Part shown: positions 8,787-19,593 of the stretch, in pieces
Numbering within the stretch: the stretch's first letter is position 1
Layout of the letters: each line of letters opens with the position of its first letter
Source: CAVRCA01 sp963719345
GTDB lineage: Bacteria; Pseudomonadota; Alphaproteobacteria; Acetobacterales; Acetobacteraceae
Direction: 5' to 3'
DNA length: 64,000 nt
NCBI GenBank assembly: GCA_963719345.1
Contig: CAVRCA010000003.1
Coordinates: 62,001 to 126,000 of the forward strand
Notes under the pieces: generated by a model
What the model saw: the letters and a program-made list of their open reading frames with translations, nothing else
What the model was told of the DNA's origin: nothing
Database searches by the model: none
Program-made: the position numbers and the translations under genes

Positions 8787-8804
8787 TCCAGGTCCCCCAG
8801 CCAG
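8787..8804 (+). repeat. attR: 18-bp duplicate of the tRNA-Gln 3' end
   Basis: This is an exact copy of 4111-4128 with no tRNA body upstream, so it marks the far boundary of the island. Chromosomal sequence resumes beyond it. The 8643-8786 stretch just inside contains TACAG-type motifs and no gene. Confidence 0.87.
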
Positions 8805-8867
8805 CCTGAACAAACTTGGCGGCGTGCCTTCGGAACACTCGTCGACTTACAGGTGGTCGGTCAGCCC

Positions 8868-10272
8868 ATGTCGTCGCCTGCCTCCCCGCTCGAACACGTC
8901 GTCGTGCTGATGATGGAAAACGCCGCTTTCGACCGGATGCTCGGCTGCATGAGCGAAGTGCATCCCGCGCTTGCGGGAATCGATCCGGCCCGGCCGCGCA
9001 CCAATCCCGATCCGGACGGCGGCGAAGTGGCGCAGGCGCCGACGACCTCGCGCAACATCGACCGCGATCCGCTGCATTACCTGCCCAACGGGCTCGCCCA
9101 ACTCGCGGGCGGCACCAACCAAGGTTTCGTCGCCGACTACGCGCGCACTCACCCGAACAGCACCGAGGCCGAGCGCCGCGAGATCATGGGCTACTATCCG
9201 CGCGGCTTTCTGCCGGCCCTGCACGCCCTGGCGGAGCAGTTCGTCGTCTGCGACCACTGGTTCTCGTCGCTGCCGGGTCCGACCTGGATCAATCGGCTGT
9301 TCGCCCACGCGGGCACCTCGCTCGGTCATGTCAGCGAGCCGGGGACTCTTCAGCAGCAAGCTGCACCTCTACGACGAGCGCACCCTCTACGACGAGCTGC
9401 ACGATGCGAACGTGCCGTGGCGCATCTATTTCGGTGACGTGCCGCAATCATTGGTGCTGACGCACCAGCTCAAGCACCTCGGCAGCTACCGCCGCTTCGC
9501 GCACTGGCAGGACGACGTCGCGAAAGGCGATCTGCCGTCCTACACGTTCATCGAGCCGACCTATTTCGGCCCGAACCAGAACGACCAGCATCCGCCGCAC
9601 GACGTGCTGCGCGGCGACGCGCTGATCGCCGACGTCTACAACACGCTGCGCGCCAACCCCGCCCTGTTCGCGCGTACCCTGCTGATCGTGGTGTATGATG
9701 AACACGGCGGCTTCTTCGACCACGTGGTGCCGCCAACAACCGTTGCGCCGGATGGACACACGCAGCACTACTCGTTCGACCGGCTGGGCTTTCGCGTGCC
9801 GGCGATCCTGATCTCACCTTGGCTCGATCCGGGCGTCGTGCACGAGGTATTCGACCACACCAGCCTGCTGCGGATGGCGAGCGGGCTGTGGCCGGGGGTA
9901 CGGCCGCTCGGCCGGCGGGCGGAGCAGGCCAACGATCCGCTCGCCTCGCTCACCTGGCGCGCTGCGCCACGCGACGACCTGCCCGAGGCGCCGCTGGCGC
10001 CGGACGTGCAGGACGCGCGCCGAACCGACCGGCTGGAGGGGTTCAAGGCCTCCCTGTTCGGCATGAGCCATCACCTCGAGAGCCTGCTCGAGCATGTGGG
10101 ACGGCGAGCCGGACTGATGGCACGCGCGCATGAGGCGCTGGACGACGGCTGGAGCCAAGCCAAGCTCGCCACCGACCGTTTCGACGCGTTGTTTGAGGAG
10201 CGCGGCGCCGGCGGCCTGCTGCACCGGGTCGGCCAAGTTCTGCACGAGGCGGGACGGCGTGTCGGGTTGTAG
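8868..10272 (+). CDS. PF04185 phosphoesterase (phospholipase C-like), one frameshift
   Basis: About 468 residues when the break near 9344 is bridged. The N-terminal frame has the family motif LEHVVVLMMENAAFDRMLG and the HWFSSLPGPTWINRLFAHAGT segment. The second frame resumes at LFSSKLHLYDERTLYDEL and carries the metal-site motif VVYDEHGGFFDHVVPP and the region DRLGFRVPAILISPW. These enzymes cleave phosphodiester or phosphomonoester bonds in phospholipids or related compounds. No signal peptide is apparent at the ATG at 8868. One extra base near 9344 explains the break. It lies just outside attR and beside a T2SS cluster. Substrate not determinable. Confidence 0.83.
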
Positions 10273-10495
10273 GACCCGCAAGGCAAGTCCGACGGAGCGC
10301 GAGCCTTGAACAGCAATCAACCCGACCGGATCAGGAACTGATCCGCGCCACCTTCGTCCCGCTCGGCGAAGGGCGAGCATTCGCTTCCATCAGAGCGCGA
10401 AACGGTAATCGGACGTTCATCGAAGCGTCAACCGGCCAACATGTTCGCCCCGTAACATTCGGCCGACTTGTACGTCCACGAAAAACGGGTGAAAC

Positions 10496-12569
10496 ATGTG
10501 GTCTGGTTCTTTGCAACGTGCGGGTCTCAAGCAGAAGTTGATGTCGTGCGTCGCGGTCGGCGCGATGATCGCCAACAGCATGACGCCGATTGCGGCGGCG
10601 GCCCACGACAGCCGCACGCCGATCAAGCACGTCATCATCATCATCGGCGAGAACCGGACGTTCGATCATGTCTTCGCGACATACCAGCCGGTGTCCAAGG
10701 ACGAAAAAGTCCTCAATCTCCTGACCAAGAAGATCGTCAACGCCGATGGTACGCCGGGACCCAATTACGGCGACGCCGTGCAATCCCAGGCTTCCGACAC
10801 CACAAGCTATGAGATCAGCCCGCCCGATCAGACGCCTTATGCCACTTTGCCGCCCGCACTCACCGGCGGTCCCTCGACTCCCTACGTGTGTCAGACGCTC
10901 GGCGTCACCACCGGAACCGCCTGCAACACCCCCGACAATGTCACGGCGGCCAGGCGCTGGAAAACGGTCTGGCGAGCGACTACTACCAATACCTGCTGAC
11001 CGGCGGAACCGGCCAAACGAGCAAAGTGCCGGACGCGCGCATCAATTACAACGGACATGACGCCAGCAATCTGCCGCCAGGGCCGTTCCAGATCACATCA
11101 AACAGCTTCCCGTATGACGCCTATGCCGCCAGCCCGGTGCATCGGTTCTATCAGATGTGGCAGCAGCTCAATTGCGATGCCGCCGCCATTACCAAGCACA
11201 ACGGGTCGGGCTGCGCAGCGAACCTTTTCCCATGGGTGGAAGTGACCGTCGGCGCGGGTTCCAACGGCAATGGCCAGCCGTCGAACTTCGACGACACGTC
11301 GACCGGCGAAGGTTCGACCTCAATGGGCTTCTACAACATGCAGCAGGGCGACGCGCCCTATCTCAAGGCGCTCGCCGACACCTATGCGATGAGCGACAAC
11401 TACCACCAGGCGGTATCCGGCGGAACCGGCGCCAACCACATCATGCTCGGCACGGGCGATGCGATATGGTTCAGCGACGGCAACGGCAATCCGGCGGTGC
11501 CGCCGAACTTCGGCGTCGATCCAAACAACCCGACAGTGCCGCTCGCCGGGCAACCCCAATTCACTGAGCCAGATCGAAGATCCCGACCCGCAGCCTGGTA
11601 CCAACAACTACTATATCCAGGACGGCTACGGCGGCGGCGCGGGGACGCCCGGCGCCACGCACGAACTATGGCGGCGGCTCCTACAGCAACTGCGCCGATC
11701 CCAACCAGCCCGGCGTTCCGGCGGTACTGAACTATCTCGGATCGCTGCCACGGAAGGTCAGCTCGCGCTGTCAGACCGACCGCTATTATCTGCTGAACAA
11801 CTACAATCCGGGTTATTTCGGCGACGGCACGGACGCCTACACCGACACCAACTCCGCCAACACTGTCTATACGGTCCCCCCGTCGACCGTGCCGACCGTT
11901 GGCGATCTCTTGACCGCCAATCAGGTGTCCTGGGCTTATTATGGCGACCAGTTCAACCTGTACCTCAACGACAAATACGAGACCAATCCGGCGGACTCAT
12001 ATTGCAACATCTGCAACTGGGCGCAGTACTCGACGTCGATCATGACCGATGCCGCTCAGCGGACGGCGCACCTCAAGGACACGACCGATCTCTACGCGAG
12101 CATCGCGAATGACTCGCTTCCGGCGGTCTCCTATGTCAAGCCGAGCGGTCTCGTCGACGGCCATCCCGCCTCGTCGAAGCTCAATCTCTTCGAGGGCTTC
12201 GTCAAAAAGATCGTCGACGGGGTGAAAGCCAATCCGCAGGTTTGGAATGACACGGCGATCTTCGTCACATTCGATGAGGGCGGTGGATACTACGATTCTG
12301 GCTACGTGCAGCCGCTCGACTTCTTCGGCGACGGCACGCGCATCCCGCTTCTCGTGGTGTCCAAATACAGCACCGGCGGCCATATCTCCCACAGCTATAC
12401 GGACCACGTGTCGCTGGCCAAGTTCATCGAAAGCAACTGGAACCTCGGCCCGATCAGCAACCGCAGCCGCGACAATCTGCCGAACCCGCAGACCAACGGG
12501 AATCCGTATGTCCCGGTGAATTCGCCGGCGATCGGCGACCTGATGGACCTGTTCAGCTTCGGAAGATAG
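10496..12569 (+). CDS. Secreted PF04185 phosphoesterase/acid phosphatase-like, several frameshifts
   Basis: About 690 residues across four frame segments, broken near 10950, 11560 and 11665. A signal peptide (KLMSCVAVGAMIANSMTPIAAAAHD) precedes the catalytic motif IKHVIIIIGENRTFDHVFA. The last segment carries AIFVTFDEGGGYYDSGYV, the second metal-site motif, and HSYTDHVSLAKFIE. This matches the larger exported acid phosphatase/phospholipase subgroup of PF04185. The signal peptide and nearby gsp cluster make it a good T2SS substrate candidate (inference). The 10273-10495 gap upstream contains no ORF I can support. The breaks could be assembly indels or true decay. Confidence 0.78.
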
Positions 12570-12580
12570 ATCCCTCGCCT

Positions 12581-12620
12581 CGTCATCGCGAGCCGCGCAG
12601 CGGCGTGGCTTGCGATGACG
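12581..12620. terminator. REP-like palindrome downstream of the phosphoesterase gene
   Basis: The arms cgtcatcgcgagcc (12581-12594) and ggcttgcgatgacg (12607-12620) pair over 14 bases with one mismatch around a 12-base loop. It starts 11 bases after the stop codon. The cgtcat(c/t)gcgag core resembles dispersed palindromic repeats common in alphaproteobacterial genomes. It lacks a T-tract, so termination activity is uncertain. Confidence 0.5.
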
Positions 12621-12643
12621 GGCCGGTTGCCCTGCCCCGCCTA

Positions 12644-13788
12644 GTGGAGCGAAGTCTAGCACTTGATGCCCTCGTCGGACGGCGGCGATGATCTTGTCGG
12701 GGTCCTTGGTCCAGCGGAAGGGGCGCGGGTGGTCGTTGGCTCGGGCGACGTAACGGTTGATGGCTGCCTGGAGCGAGACGAGGGAATGGAACACGCCGCG
12801 CTTGAGCCGCTGCTTTGTGAGCTTGGCGAAGAAACCCTCGACGGCGTTCACCCAGGACGCCGAGGTCGGCGTGAAATGGAACGTGAAGCGCGGATGCCGG
12901 CCGAGCCACTTGATCACCTTGGGGTGCTTGTGGGCGGCGTAGTTGTCCAGGATCACGTGGATCAGCTTGCCCGCGGGCACCTCGCGCTCGATGGCGTTGA
13001 GGAAGCGGATGAATTCCTGGTGGCGGTGGCGCTGCATGCAGCGCCCGATCACGCGGCCCGCGAGCACGTCGAGCGCCGCGAACAACGTGGTCGTGCCGTT
13101 GCGCTTGTAGTCATGCGTCATGGTGCCGCAGCGCCCGCGCTTGAGCGGCAGCCCCGCCTGGGTGCGGTCGAGCGCCTGGATCTGGCTCTTTTCGTCCACC
13201 GACAGCACCACGGCATGGGCCGGCGGGTCGAGGTAGAGGCCGACGATGTCGCGCAGCTTGGCCGCGAAGTTCGGGTCATTGGACAGCTTGAACTGACGCA
13301 GCCGGTGCGGCTGCAGGCCGTGCGCCGCGCCAGATGCGCTGCACCGAGCTGACGCTGACCCCGACGACCTTGGCCATCGCCGGGGCGGTCCAGTGCGTCG
13401 TCTCGCCGGGCGGCGGCCCGAGCGTGAGCGCCACCACGCGGTCGGCGATCTCGGGCGCCAGCGGCGGGATGCGCGACGGCCGGGTCTTGTCGCGCAGCAA
13501 GCCGTCCACGCCCTCCTGCATGAACCGCTCCTGCCAGCGCCAGACGGCGGTCTTGGCCACGCCCGCCTGCCGCATGATCTCGGCCGTGCCGTGGCCCTCG
13601 GCGGTCAGCAGCACGATCCGAGCGCGCCAGACGTGCTTCTGCGGGCTGTTGCGGTCGGCCGAAATGGCAAGCAGCCGCTCGCGGTCGGCGGAGGAAACAT
13701 CGACGGTGACACCGGTGCGCATGCATCCAACTCGCATGCCGCACCGAGCCGAGGGAATCCCCAAAAGGACTCGATCGTCAGATTTCAT
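12644..13788 (-). CDS. IS630-family transposase, one frameshift
   Basis: The first frame (from about 13788 to about 13310) carries paired HTH segments (HGTAEIMRQAGVAKTAVWRWQ). The second frame carries the DDE catalytic core, with Asp in LSVDEKSQIQALDRTQ, Asp in HVILDNYAAHKHP and Glu in ASWVNAVEGFFAKL. The break near 13310-13330 is a single-base change. No stop codon occurs inside the element in the second frame, so translation would run into flanking DNA; the annotated end is the IS end. The true start may be an internal ATG such as MRTGVTV. Activity depends on whether the break is real. Confidence 0.82.
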
Positions 13789-13792
13789 CCAC
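12644..13792 (-). mobile_element. IS630-family insertion sequence, 1149 bp plus TA target duplication
   Basis: Imperfect inverted ends starting GTGGA lie at both sides: ctagtggagcgaagtct on the left and the reverse complement of agatttcatccactag on the right. Each is bordered by a TA dinucleotide (12642-12643 and 13793-13794), the hallmark target of IS630/Tc1-mariner. One transposase gene fills it on the minus strand. The element lies between the secreted phosphoesterase gene and gspF, and its target TA is part of the gspF stop codon. Confidence 0.85.
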
Positions 13793-15015
13793 TAGTTCGC
13801 CAAGTCGTTCAGGCTGAGCATGGCGAGCAGCAGCGAGGAGACGATGCCGGCGACGGCGGCGCCCATGACGATTGTGATGACGGGAACCAACAGCGACACC
13901 AGGCGCTGCACGCCGGTGCGCGTCTTCTGCTCGTGGATCTCGGCAGCCCGCAGCGCGATCGGGCCGATCTGGGCGTTCTCCTCGCCCAGCCGCAGCAGGT
14001 AGATCATCCGGCGCGGGAAAATGCCCGATTGATCGAGTGGTCGGGCCAGCCCGGCACCGCCCTTGGCGCTGACCGAGGCCTGATCGACCGCCTCGACGGC
14101 GACACGGTTGCCGATCACGTCGCGCACGATGGCGAGCGCGCCGATCAGCGGCACGCCGTTGACCATCAGCGTGCCGAGCGTGCGGGTGAACCGGGCGGCC
14201 AGCATCTCGCGCAGCAGCGTACCAAAGATGGGCACCCGCAGCAGCATCCGGTCCATGACGAGCCGGGGCCGCGGACGCCGCAACAGCATGCGTAAGGCCA
14301 CGAACAGGCCGCCGGCAACGATCAGCAGGTAGATGCCATCACGGGCGACGAAAGCACCCGCATCGATCAGGAACTGCGTCGAACCCGGAAGCGCCGCCCC
14401 GTTCTGCTCGAACAGGGGGACGAACTGCGGCAGCACCTCGGTCAGCAGCAGCGTGATCGAGCCGATCGCGGCGACGATCAGCAGCGCCGGATAGATCAGC
14501 GCCGATTTCACCGTCGTCGCCAGGCTGCGCTCGGTCTCCAGCAGGTCGGCGAGATGGTGCAGCGTCTCGGCCAATCGCCCGCCCGCTTCGCCGGCGCGCA
14601 CCAGGCCGACATAGAGGCGCGGGAAACTGCGCGGATGCGCGCCGAGCGCGACTGACAGCGGGGCGCCGTCCCGCACCGCGTTGCGCAACTGGTCCATCAC
14701 CCGGCGCACCCGCGCGCTGGGTGCCGTCTCGGTAAGGAAGCGCAGGCTGCGATCGAGGTCCTGGCCGGCGGCGAGCATGATCGCCAGTTCGCGCGTCGCG
14801 TTCGCCACCTCCTGCTTGCCGAGCGCGCTGCCGCGGCCGAAATCCCGCGCGAGCAGGTCGGCGAGGAAGCCGCCGCGCTCGGCCGGGTCGGCGCGCATCG
14901 GGATGCTGCCCTCGCGCTGCAGCCGGTTCACGACAAAGGCCTCGCTCGGCGCTTCCATCACGCCGTGCCGCACCTTGCCCGCCGCGTCGATGGCGCTGTA
15001 GCGGAACGCGGGCAC
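13792..15015 (-). CDS. gspF: Type II secretion inner-membrane platform protein GspF
   Basis: This 407-residue polytopic protein couples the GspE ATPase to pseudopilus assembly. It begins VPAFRYSAIDAAGKVRHG, the standard GspF opening, followed by two T2SSF domains. The first includes FPRLYVGLVRAGEAGGRL and then a membrane segment (YPALLIVAAIGSITLLL). The second includes RRMIYLLRLGEENAQIG and a C-terminal membrane helix ending LLAMLSLNDLAN. The GTG at 15015 lies three bases after the gspE stop. The stop codon TAG (13792-13794) contains the TA at which the IS630 element inserted. Confidence 0.95.
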   Translation of the reverse strand: MPAFRYSAIDAAGKVRHGVMEAPSEAFVVNRLQREGSIPMRADPAERGGFLADLLARDFGRGSALGKQEVANATRELAIMLAAGQDLDRSLRFLTETAPSARVRRVMDQLRNAVRDGAPLSVALGAHPRSFPRLYVGLVRAGEAGGRLAETLHHLADLLETERSLATTVKSALIYPALLIVAAIGSITLLLTEVLPQFVPLFEQNGAALPGSTQFLIDAGAFVARDGIYLLIVAGGLFVALRMLLRRPRPRLVMDRMLLRVPIFGTLLREMLAARFTRTLGTLMVNGVPLIGALAIVRDVIGNRVAVEAVDQASVSAKGGAGLARPLDQSGIFPRRMIYLLRLGEENAQIGPIALRAAEIHEQKTRTGVQRLVSLLVPVITIVMGAAVAGIVSSLLLAMLSLNDLAN

Positions 15016-15017
15016 GC

Positions 15018-16795
<1,778 letters not shown>

Positions 16796-16836
16796 GATTG
16801 CCGGCAAAGCGGCATCCGAGGCAATGGAGACCAGCC

Positions 16837-17589
16837 ATGACAGTTTGGCCGACCCTGCTGCCGCTGCTTGCCGCGCCGTTCGTCGGCAGCTTTCTGGGCG
16901 TGCTGATCCGCCGCCTGCCGCGCGATCGCCCGGTCGTGCTGTCGCGATCCTGCTGCGAGGCGTGCGGCGCGGCGCTGTCGCCGCTCGAACTGGTACCGGT
17001 GGCGAGCTATCTCGCGCTGCGCGGACGTTGCCGCCGATGCGCCGCGCCGATCGGCGCCTTCCATCCGGCGATCGAACTGGCCGCCCTCGCCGTCGCCGTC
17101 TGGGCGGCCACCGTGGATGGCGGCTCGCCCGGGCTGCTTTGGGCCGATTGCGGGCTCGGCTGGACGTTGCTGGCACTCGCCTGGATCGACTGGGAGTGGA
17201 TGCGCCTGCCGGACGTATTGACCTTGCCGCTGCTCGCCGCCGGTCTCGGCGTGGCCGCGCTGTTCGATCCAGGCGACCTTCTCGGGCACACCGCCGGAGC
17301 CGCCCTCGGCTATGTCGGGCTCCGCGCCATTGCAGCCGGCTACCGGGCGTGGCGCCGCCGTGACGGGCTCGGAGCCGGGGACGCCAAGCTGCTGGGCGCC
17401 GCCGGTGCATGGGTAGGCTGGCAGGCGCTGCCGCAGGTTTTGCTGCTGGCGGCGGTCACCGGTTTGCTGCTCGCCGGCGCGCAGCATCTGCGCGGCCGGC
17501 GCGTGGACCGGAATACCAAGTTGCCGTTCGGCCCGCCGCTCGCGCTGGCGCTGTGGATCGTCTGGCTGTATGGCGGAAGCACCGGTTGA
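16837..17589 (+). CDS. gspO: Prepilin peptidase / N-methyltransferase (GspO/PulO)
   Basis: This 250-residue polytopic aspartic protease cleaves the leader of GspG/H/I/J/K and methylates the new N-terminal Phe. The N-terminal cytoplasmic domain has two CxxC pairs (CCEAC and CRRC) for zinc. Catalytic Asp residues are in LAWIDWEWMRLPDVLT and the GxGD-type motif GLGAGDAKLLGA. Several hydrophobic segments follow. I chose ATG 16837 over a 13-residue longer start because the hydrophobic N terminus TVWPTLLPLLAAPFVGSFLG begins there. It is divergent from gspE and leads a plus-strand unit with gspH and gspJ. Confidence 0.94.
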   Translation: MTVWPTLLPLLAAPFVGSFLGVLIRRLPRDRPVVLSRSCCEACGAALSPLELVPVASYLALRGRCRRCAAPIGAFHPAIELAALAVAVWAATVDGGSPGLLWADCGLGWTLLALAWIDWEWMRLPDVLTLPLLAAGLGVAALFDPGDLLGHTAGAALGYVGLRAIAAGYRAWRRRDGLGAGDAKLLGAAGAWVGWQALPQVLLLAAVTGLLLAGAQHLRGRRVDRNTKLPFGPPLALALWIVWLYGGSTG

Positions 17590-17604
17590 AGGCAGGAGGC
17601 CGAC

Positions 17605-17937
17605 GTGATCCGGGCGATGTTTTCAGTCATGGCAGTGCTGCTGTCCGCCGCGCCCGCAATTGCAGAGCAGCCGCCTGCACCGGTGTGCGCGAACCCCGAC
17701 GTGCTCGACTTCGTGTCGTACAAGCTGCGGCAATTGAACATTTATACGCGCATCGACCGTCGCACTGTCAGCGAGGCACAAGCCGGCGGCCGGAATGCCG
17801 TCCGGTGCGAGGTCTACGCGTCCGACTATGCCTACGACGCCGACCACGGCGGCATGACGCCGATCCTCCACTATCGGGCGCATGGCTACGTCGTCCGCGC
17901 CCTGACCAGCGGTTTCGTCGTCCAGTCGGTGGACTAG
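17605..17937 (+). CDS. Small exported hypothetical protein in the T2SS cluster
   Basis: I do not recognise this 110-residue protein. A signal peptide is clear (MIRAMFSVMAVLLSAAPAIAEQ), leaving about 88 mature residues with two Cys (PVCANPD and RCEVYAS) that could form a disulfide. The GTG start at 17605 has a strong Shine-Dalgarno, AGGAGG at 17594-17599. It lies 15 bases after gspO and six bases before gspH, so it is almost certainly co-transcribed. It might be a T2SS accessory or substrate; this is inference. Confidence 0.75.
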   Translation: MIRAMFSVMAVLLSAAPAIAEQPPAPVCANPDVLDFVSYKLRQLNIYTRIDRRTVSEAQAGGRNAVRCEVYASDYAYDADHGGMTPILHYRAHGYVVRALTSGFVVQSVD

Positions 17938-17942
17938 CGGCG

Positions 17943-18395
17943 GTGCTCGCGCGCAGGCGCGACGGCGGCTTCACCCTGATCGAGATGCTGGTCGTCCTCG
18001 CGGTGCTCGCGCTGATCGTCGGGCTGATCGTCAGCCGCGGGCCGGCGCGCAGCCAGCGACTGGAGACGGATGCCGCGGCGCGCGGCTTGGTGGGCGCGTT
18101 GCGGGTCGCCCGGGCGCAGGCGATCGCGCAGAACCGTCCGGTCGGCGTGAGCGTCGACGTGGCCGGCCACGCCTACCGCACCGGCGACGGCACGCTGCGG
18201 ACCTTGCCGCCCGCGCTGGCGATCTCGGTAACGACGGTGACCGGCCAGACCGCCGGGGATCGGCTCGGTGCCATCAGCTTCGCGCCGGACGGCAGCTCCA
18301 CCGGTGGCCGGATCGAGCTGGCCGAGAGCGGGCGGGTGGTGCGGATCGGCGTGGACTGGCTCACCGGGCGGGTCAGCGTCGCCGATGCCCGCTAG
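17943..18395 (+). CDS. gspH: Type II secretion minor pseudopilin GspH
   Basis: This 150-residue protein has a short basic leader VLARRRDG followed by the prepilin cleavage motif GFTLIEMLVVLAVLALIVGLIV. GspO would cleave after the Gly, leaving N-terminal Phe. The middle (ARGLVGALRVARAQAIAQNRPV) and C-terminal beta-rich part fit GspH. The start is a GTG at 17943. Its 3' end overlaps gspJ by 11 bases. Assignment as H rather than I is by length and order; the I-type protein is encoded at 25594-26046. Confidence 0.82.
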   Translation: MLARRRDGGFTLIEMLVVLAVLALIVGLIVSRGPARSQRLETDAAARGLVGALRVARAQAIAQNRPVGVSVDVAGHAYRTGDGTLRTLPPALAISVTTVTGQTAGDRLGAISFAPDGSSTGGRIELAESGRVVRIGVDWLTGRVSVADAR

Positions 18396-19014
18396 GCGCG
18401 CGCACGACGAACGCGGCTTCACGTTGCTCGAGATCCTGGTCGGGCTGGTCGTGCTCGGTTTCGTCCTGGTGATGCTGACGCAGGGCATCCAGTTCGGGCT
18501 GCAAGCCTGGCGCTCGCAGGCGCAGATCACCACCGAGCGCGGTGATCTCGACACGGTGGATCGCACGCTGCGGACGATGGTCGAGCGCATGGACCCGGGC
18601 AGCCAGGTATCCGGCACCCTTGTCCGAGGCAACGCGCACAGCGTCTCCTTCACCACCGACCTGCCGTTCGCGGCGGCGCAGCTCGCAAGCCGCCAGGCGG
18701 ACGTTTCGGTTTCGGTGGACGCCGCGCACCGGCTGTCGCTGTTCTGGCTGACGCATTTCCGAAATTGGCTTGGACCGGCGCGCGTGCCGGCGCAGGCAAC
18801 GCTCGCCGATGGCGTCGATCATGTCGAGATCAGCTACTGGCAGCGGCCGATCGCCGGCAGGCCCGGCGTCGGCAAGCCAGGAGGGTGGGTGACCGAGTGG
18901 GACGGGCGCGCCGGCCCGCCGGCACTCGTGCGCTTCCGCCTGGCTTTCGTCGATCGCCGGCGGCACTGGCCCGACATCGTGAGCGCGCCGATGCGGGAGC
19001 GTCCGCGGCCATGA
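18385..19014 (+). CDS. gspJ: Type II secretion minor pseudopilin GspJ
   Basis: This 209-residue pseudopilin has the leader MPARRAHDERG and cleavage motif GFTLLEILVGLVVLGFVLVML. Its length and the conserved early part (RGDLDTVDRTLRTMVERMDPG) fit GspJ, which sits with I and K at the pseudopilus tip. It overlaps gspH by 11 bases and ends 37 bases from a convergent lytic transglycosylase gene. Confidence 0.8.
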   Translation: MPARRAHDERGFTLLEILVGLVVLGFVLVMLTQGIQFGLQAWRSQAQITTERGDLDTVDRTLRTMVERMDPGSQVSGTLVRGNAHSVSFTTDLPFAAAQLASRQADVSVSVDAAHRLSLFWLTHFRNWLGPARVPAQATLADGVDHVEISYWQRPIAGRPGVGKPGGWVTEWDGRAGPPALVRFRLAFVDRRRHWPDIVSAPMRERPRP

Positions 19015-19050
19015 AGGGCCTTGCGCCCGCCGCCGCCGGACACCGCCGGA

Positions 19051-19470
19051 TCAGCGCCCGAAGTCGCGGCGCCGCACGAACAAGGTCGTCGCCAACTCCA
19101 GCACGCGCGCCTCGTAGCCGTCGCGCAGGGCCGGCGTGTGCGAGTGGTAGTAGCCGACGGCGAGCAGCAGGTTGCCGCCGGTCTCGTCGAGATATGTGCG
19201 CATGATCGCCGCCGCCGCGGCGATGTTGAAGCAGCCGTCGAACACCAGCCGCGCGCGCACGGTCTCGGGTGTCATGCCGGCTACGCGCGCGAGCGGTTGC
19301 AGCCAGCGCGTGTTCACCTGCATCACGCCGAGATCCTGCGACCGGTCCGTGTTCACATGCACGCTGCCGACCCGGCCGCCCTCGACCGCCTGGATCGACG
19401 GCAGCACGCGCGGCGGCAGGTGATAGAACGCGGCGGCGGCGACCATGCAGGAGAGGAACGGAATGGCCAT
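19051..19470 (-). CDS. Lytic transglycosylase, SLT domain
   Basis: This 139-residue protein has a signal-like N terminus (MAIPFLSCMVAAAAFYHLPPRVLPSIQAVEGG), which includes the catalytic Glu in the QAVEGGRVG context. It continues with DLGVMQVNTRWL, FDGCFNIAAAAAIMRTYL and AVGYYHSHTPA. This is the compact SLT form seen in VirB1/IagB-like muramidases that open peptidoglycan for secretion machines. It lies inside the gsp cluster on the opposite strand, convergent with gspJ. A role in letting the T2SS cross the wall is inference from position. Confidence 0.85.
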   Translation of the reverse strand: MAIPFLSCMVAAAAFYHLPPRVLPSIQAVEGGRVGSVHVNTDRSQDLGVMQVNTRWLQPLARVAGMTPETVRARLVFDGCFNIAAAAAIMRTYLDETGGNLLLAVGYYHSHTPALRDGYEARVLELATTLFVRRRDFGR

Positions 19471-19593
19471 CAGGCAGTCACCGAAGGATCATTGGCGCAT
19501 CGCCGGGAGCGGAGTTGTCGGCTCTCGGGCCGCCGCGTATGGGAGGCGCTGATTCCGCTGATCTCGACTGGTACATCGATCGGATTGTCGCCC

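Larger units (their letters stand above)
4111..8804. mobile_element. Integrative island in tRNA-Gln(CUG), about 4.7 kb, decayed
   Basis: The 18-bp sequence at 4111-4128 (tRNA 3' end) recurs exactly and in the same orientation at 8787-8804. A tyrosine-recombinase gene starts about 100 bases inside the tRNA-proximal end. This is the classic arrangement of an element that entered the 3' end of a tRNA gene and restored it. The body contains the broken integrase, a 295-bp tandem repeat array and a TIR-like ORF cut by an IS3 element. No replication, packaging or conjugation gene is seen. It is probably immobile now unless the integrase frame breaks are sequencing errors. Confidence 0.85.

Noticed and set aside
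11997..13211. A 404-residue ORF covering the IS630 transposase and the antisense strand of the phosphoesterase gene
   Set aside because: Only the part within 12644-13211 matches a transposase; the rest is read-through beyond the IS end, antisense to a real gene.
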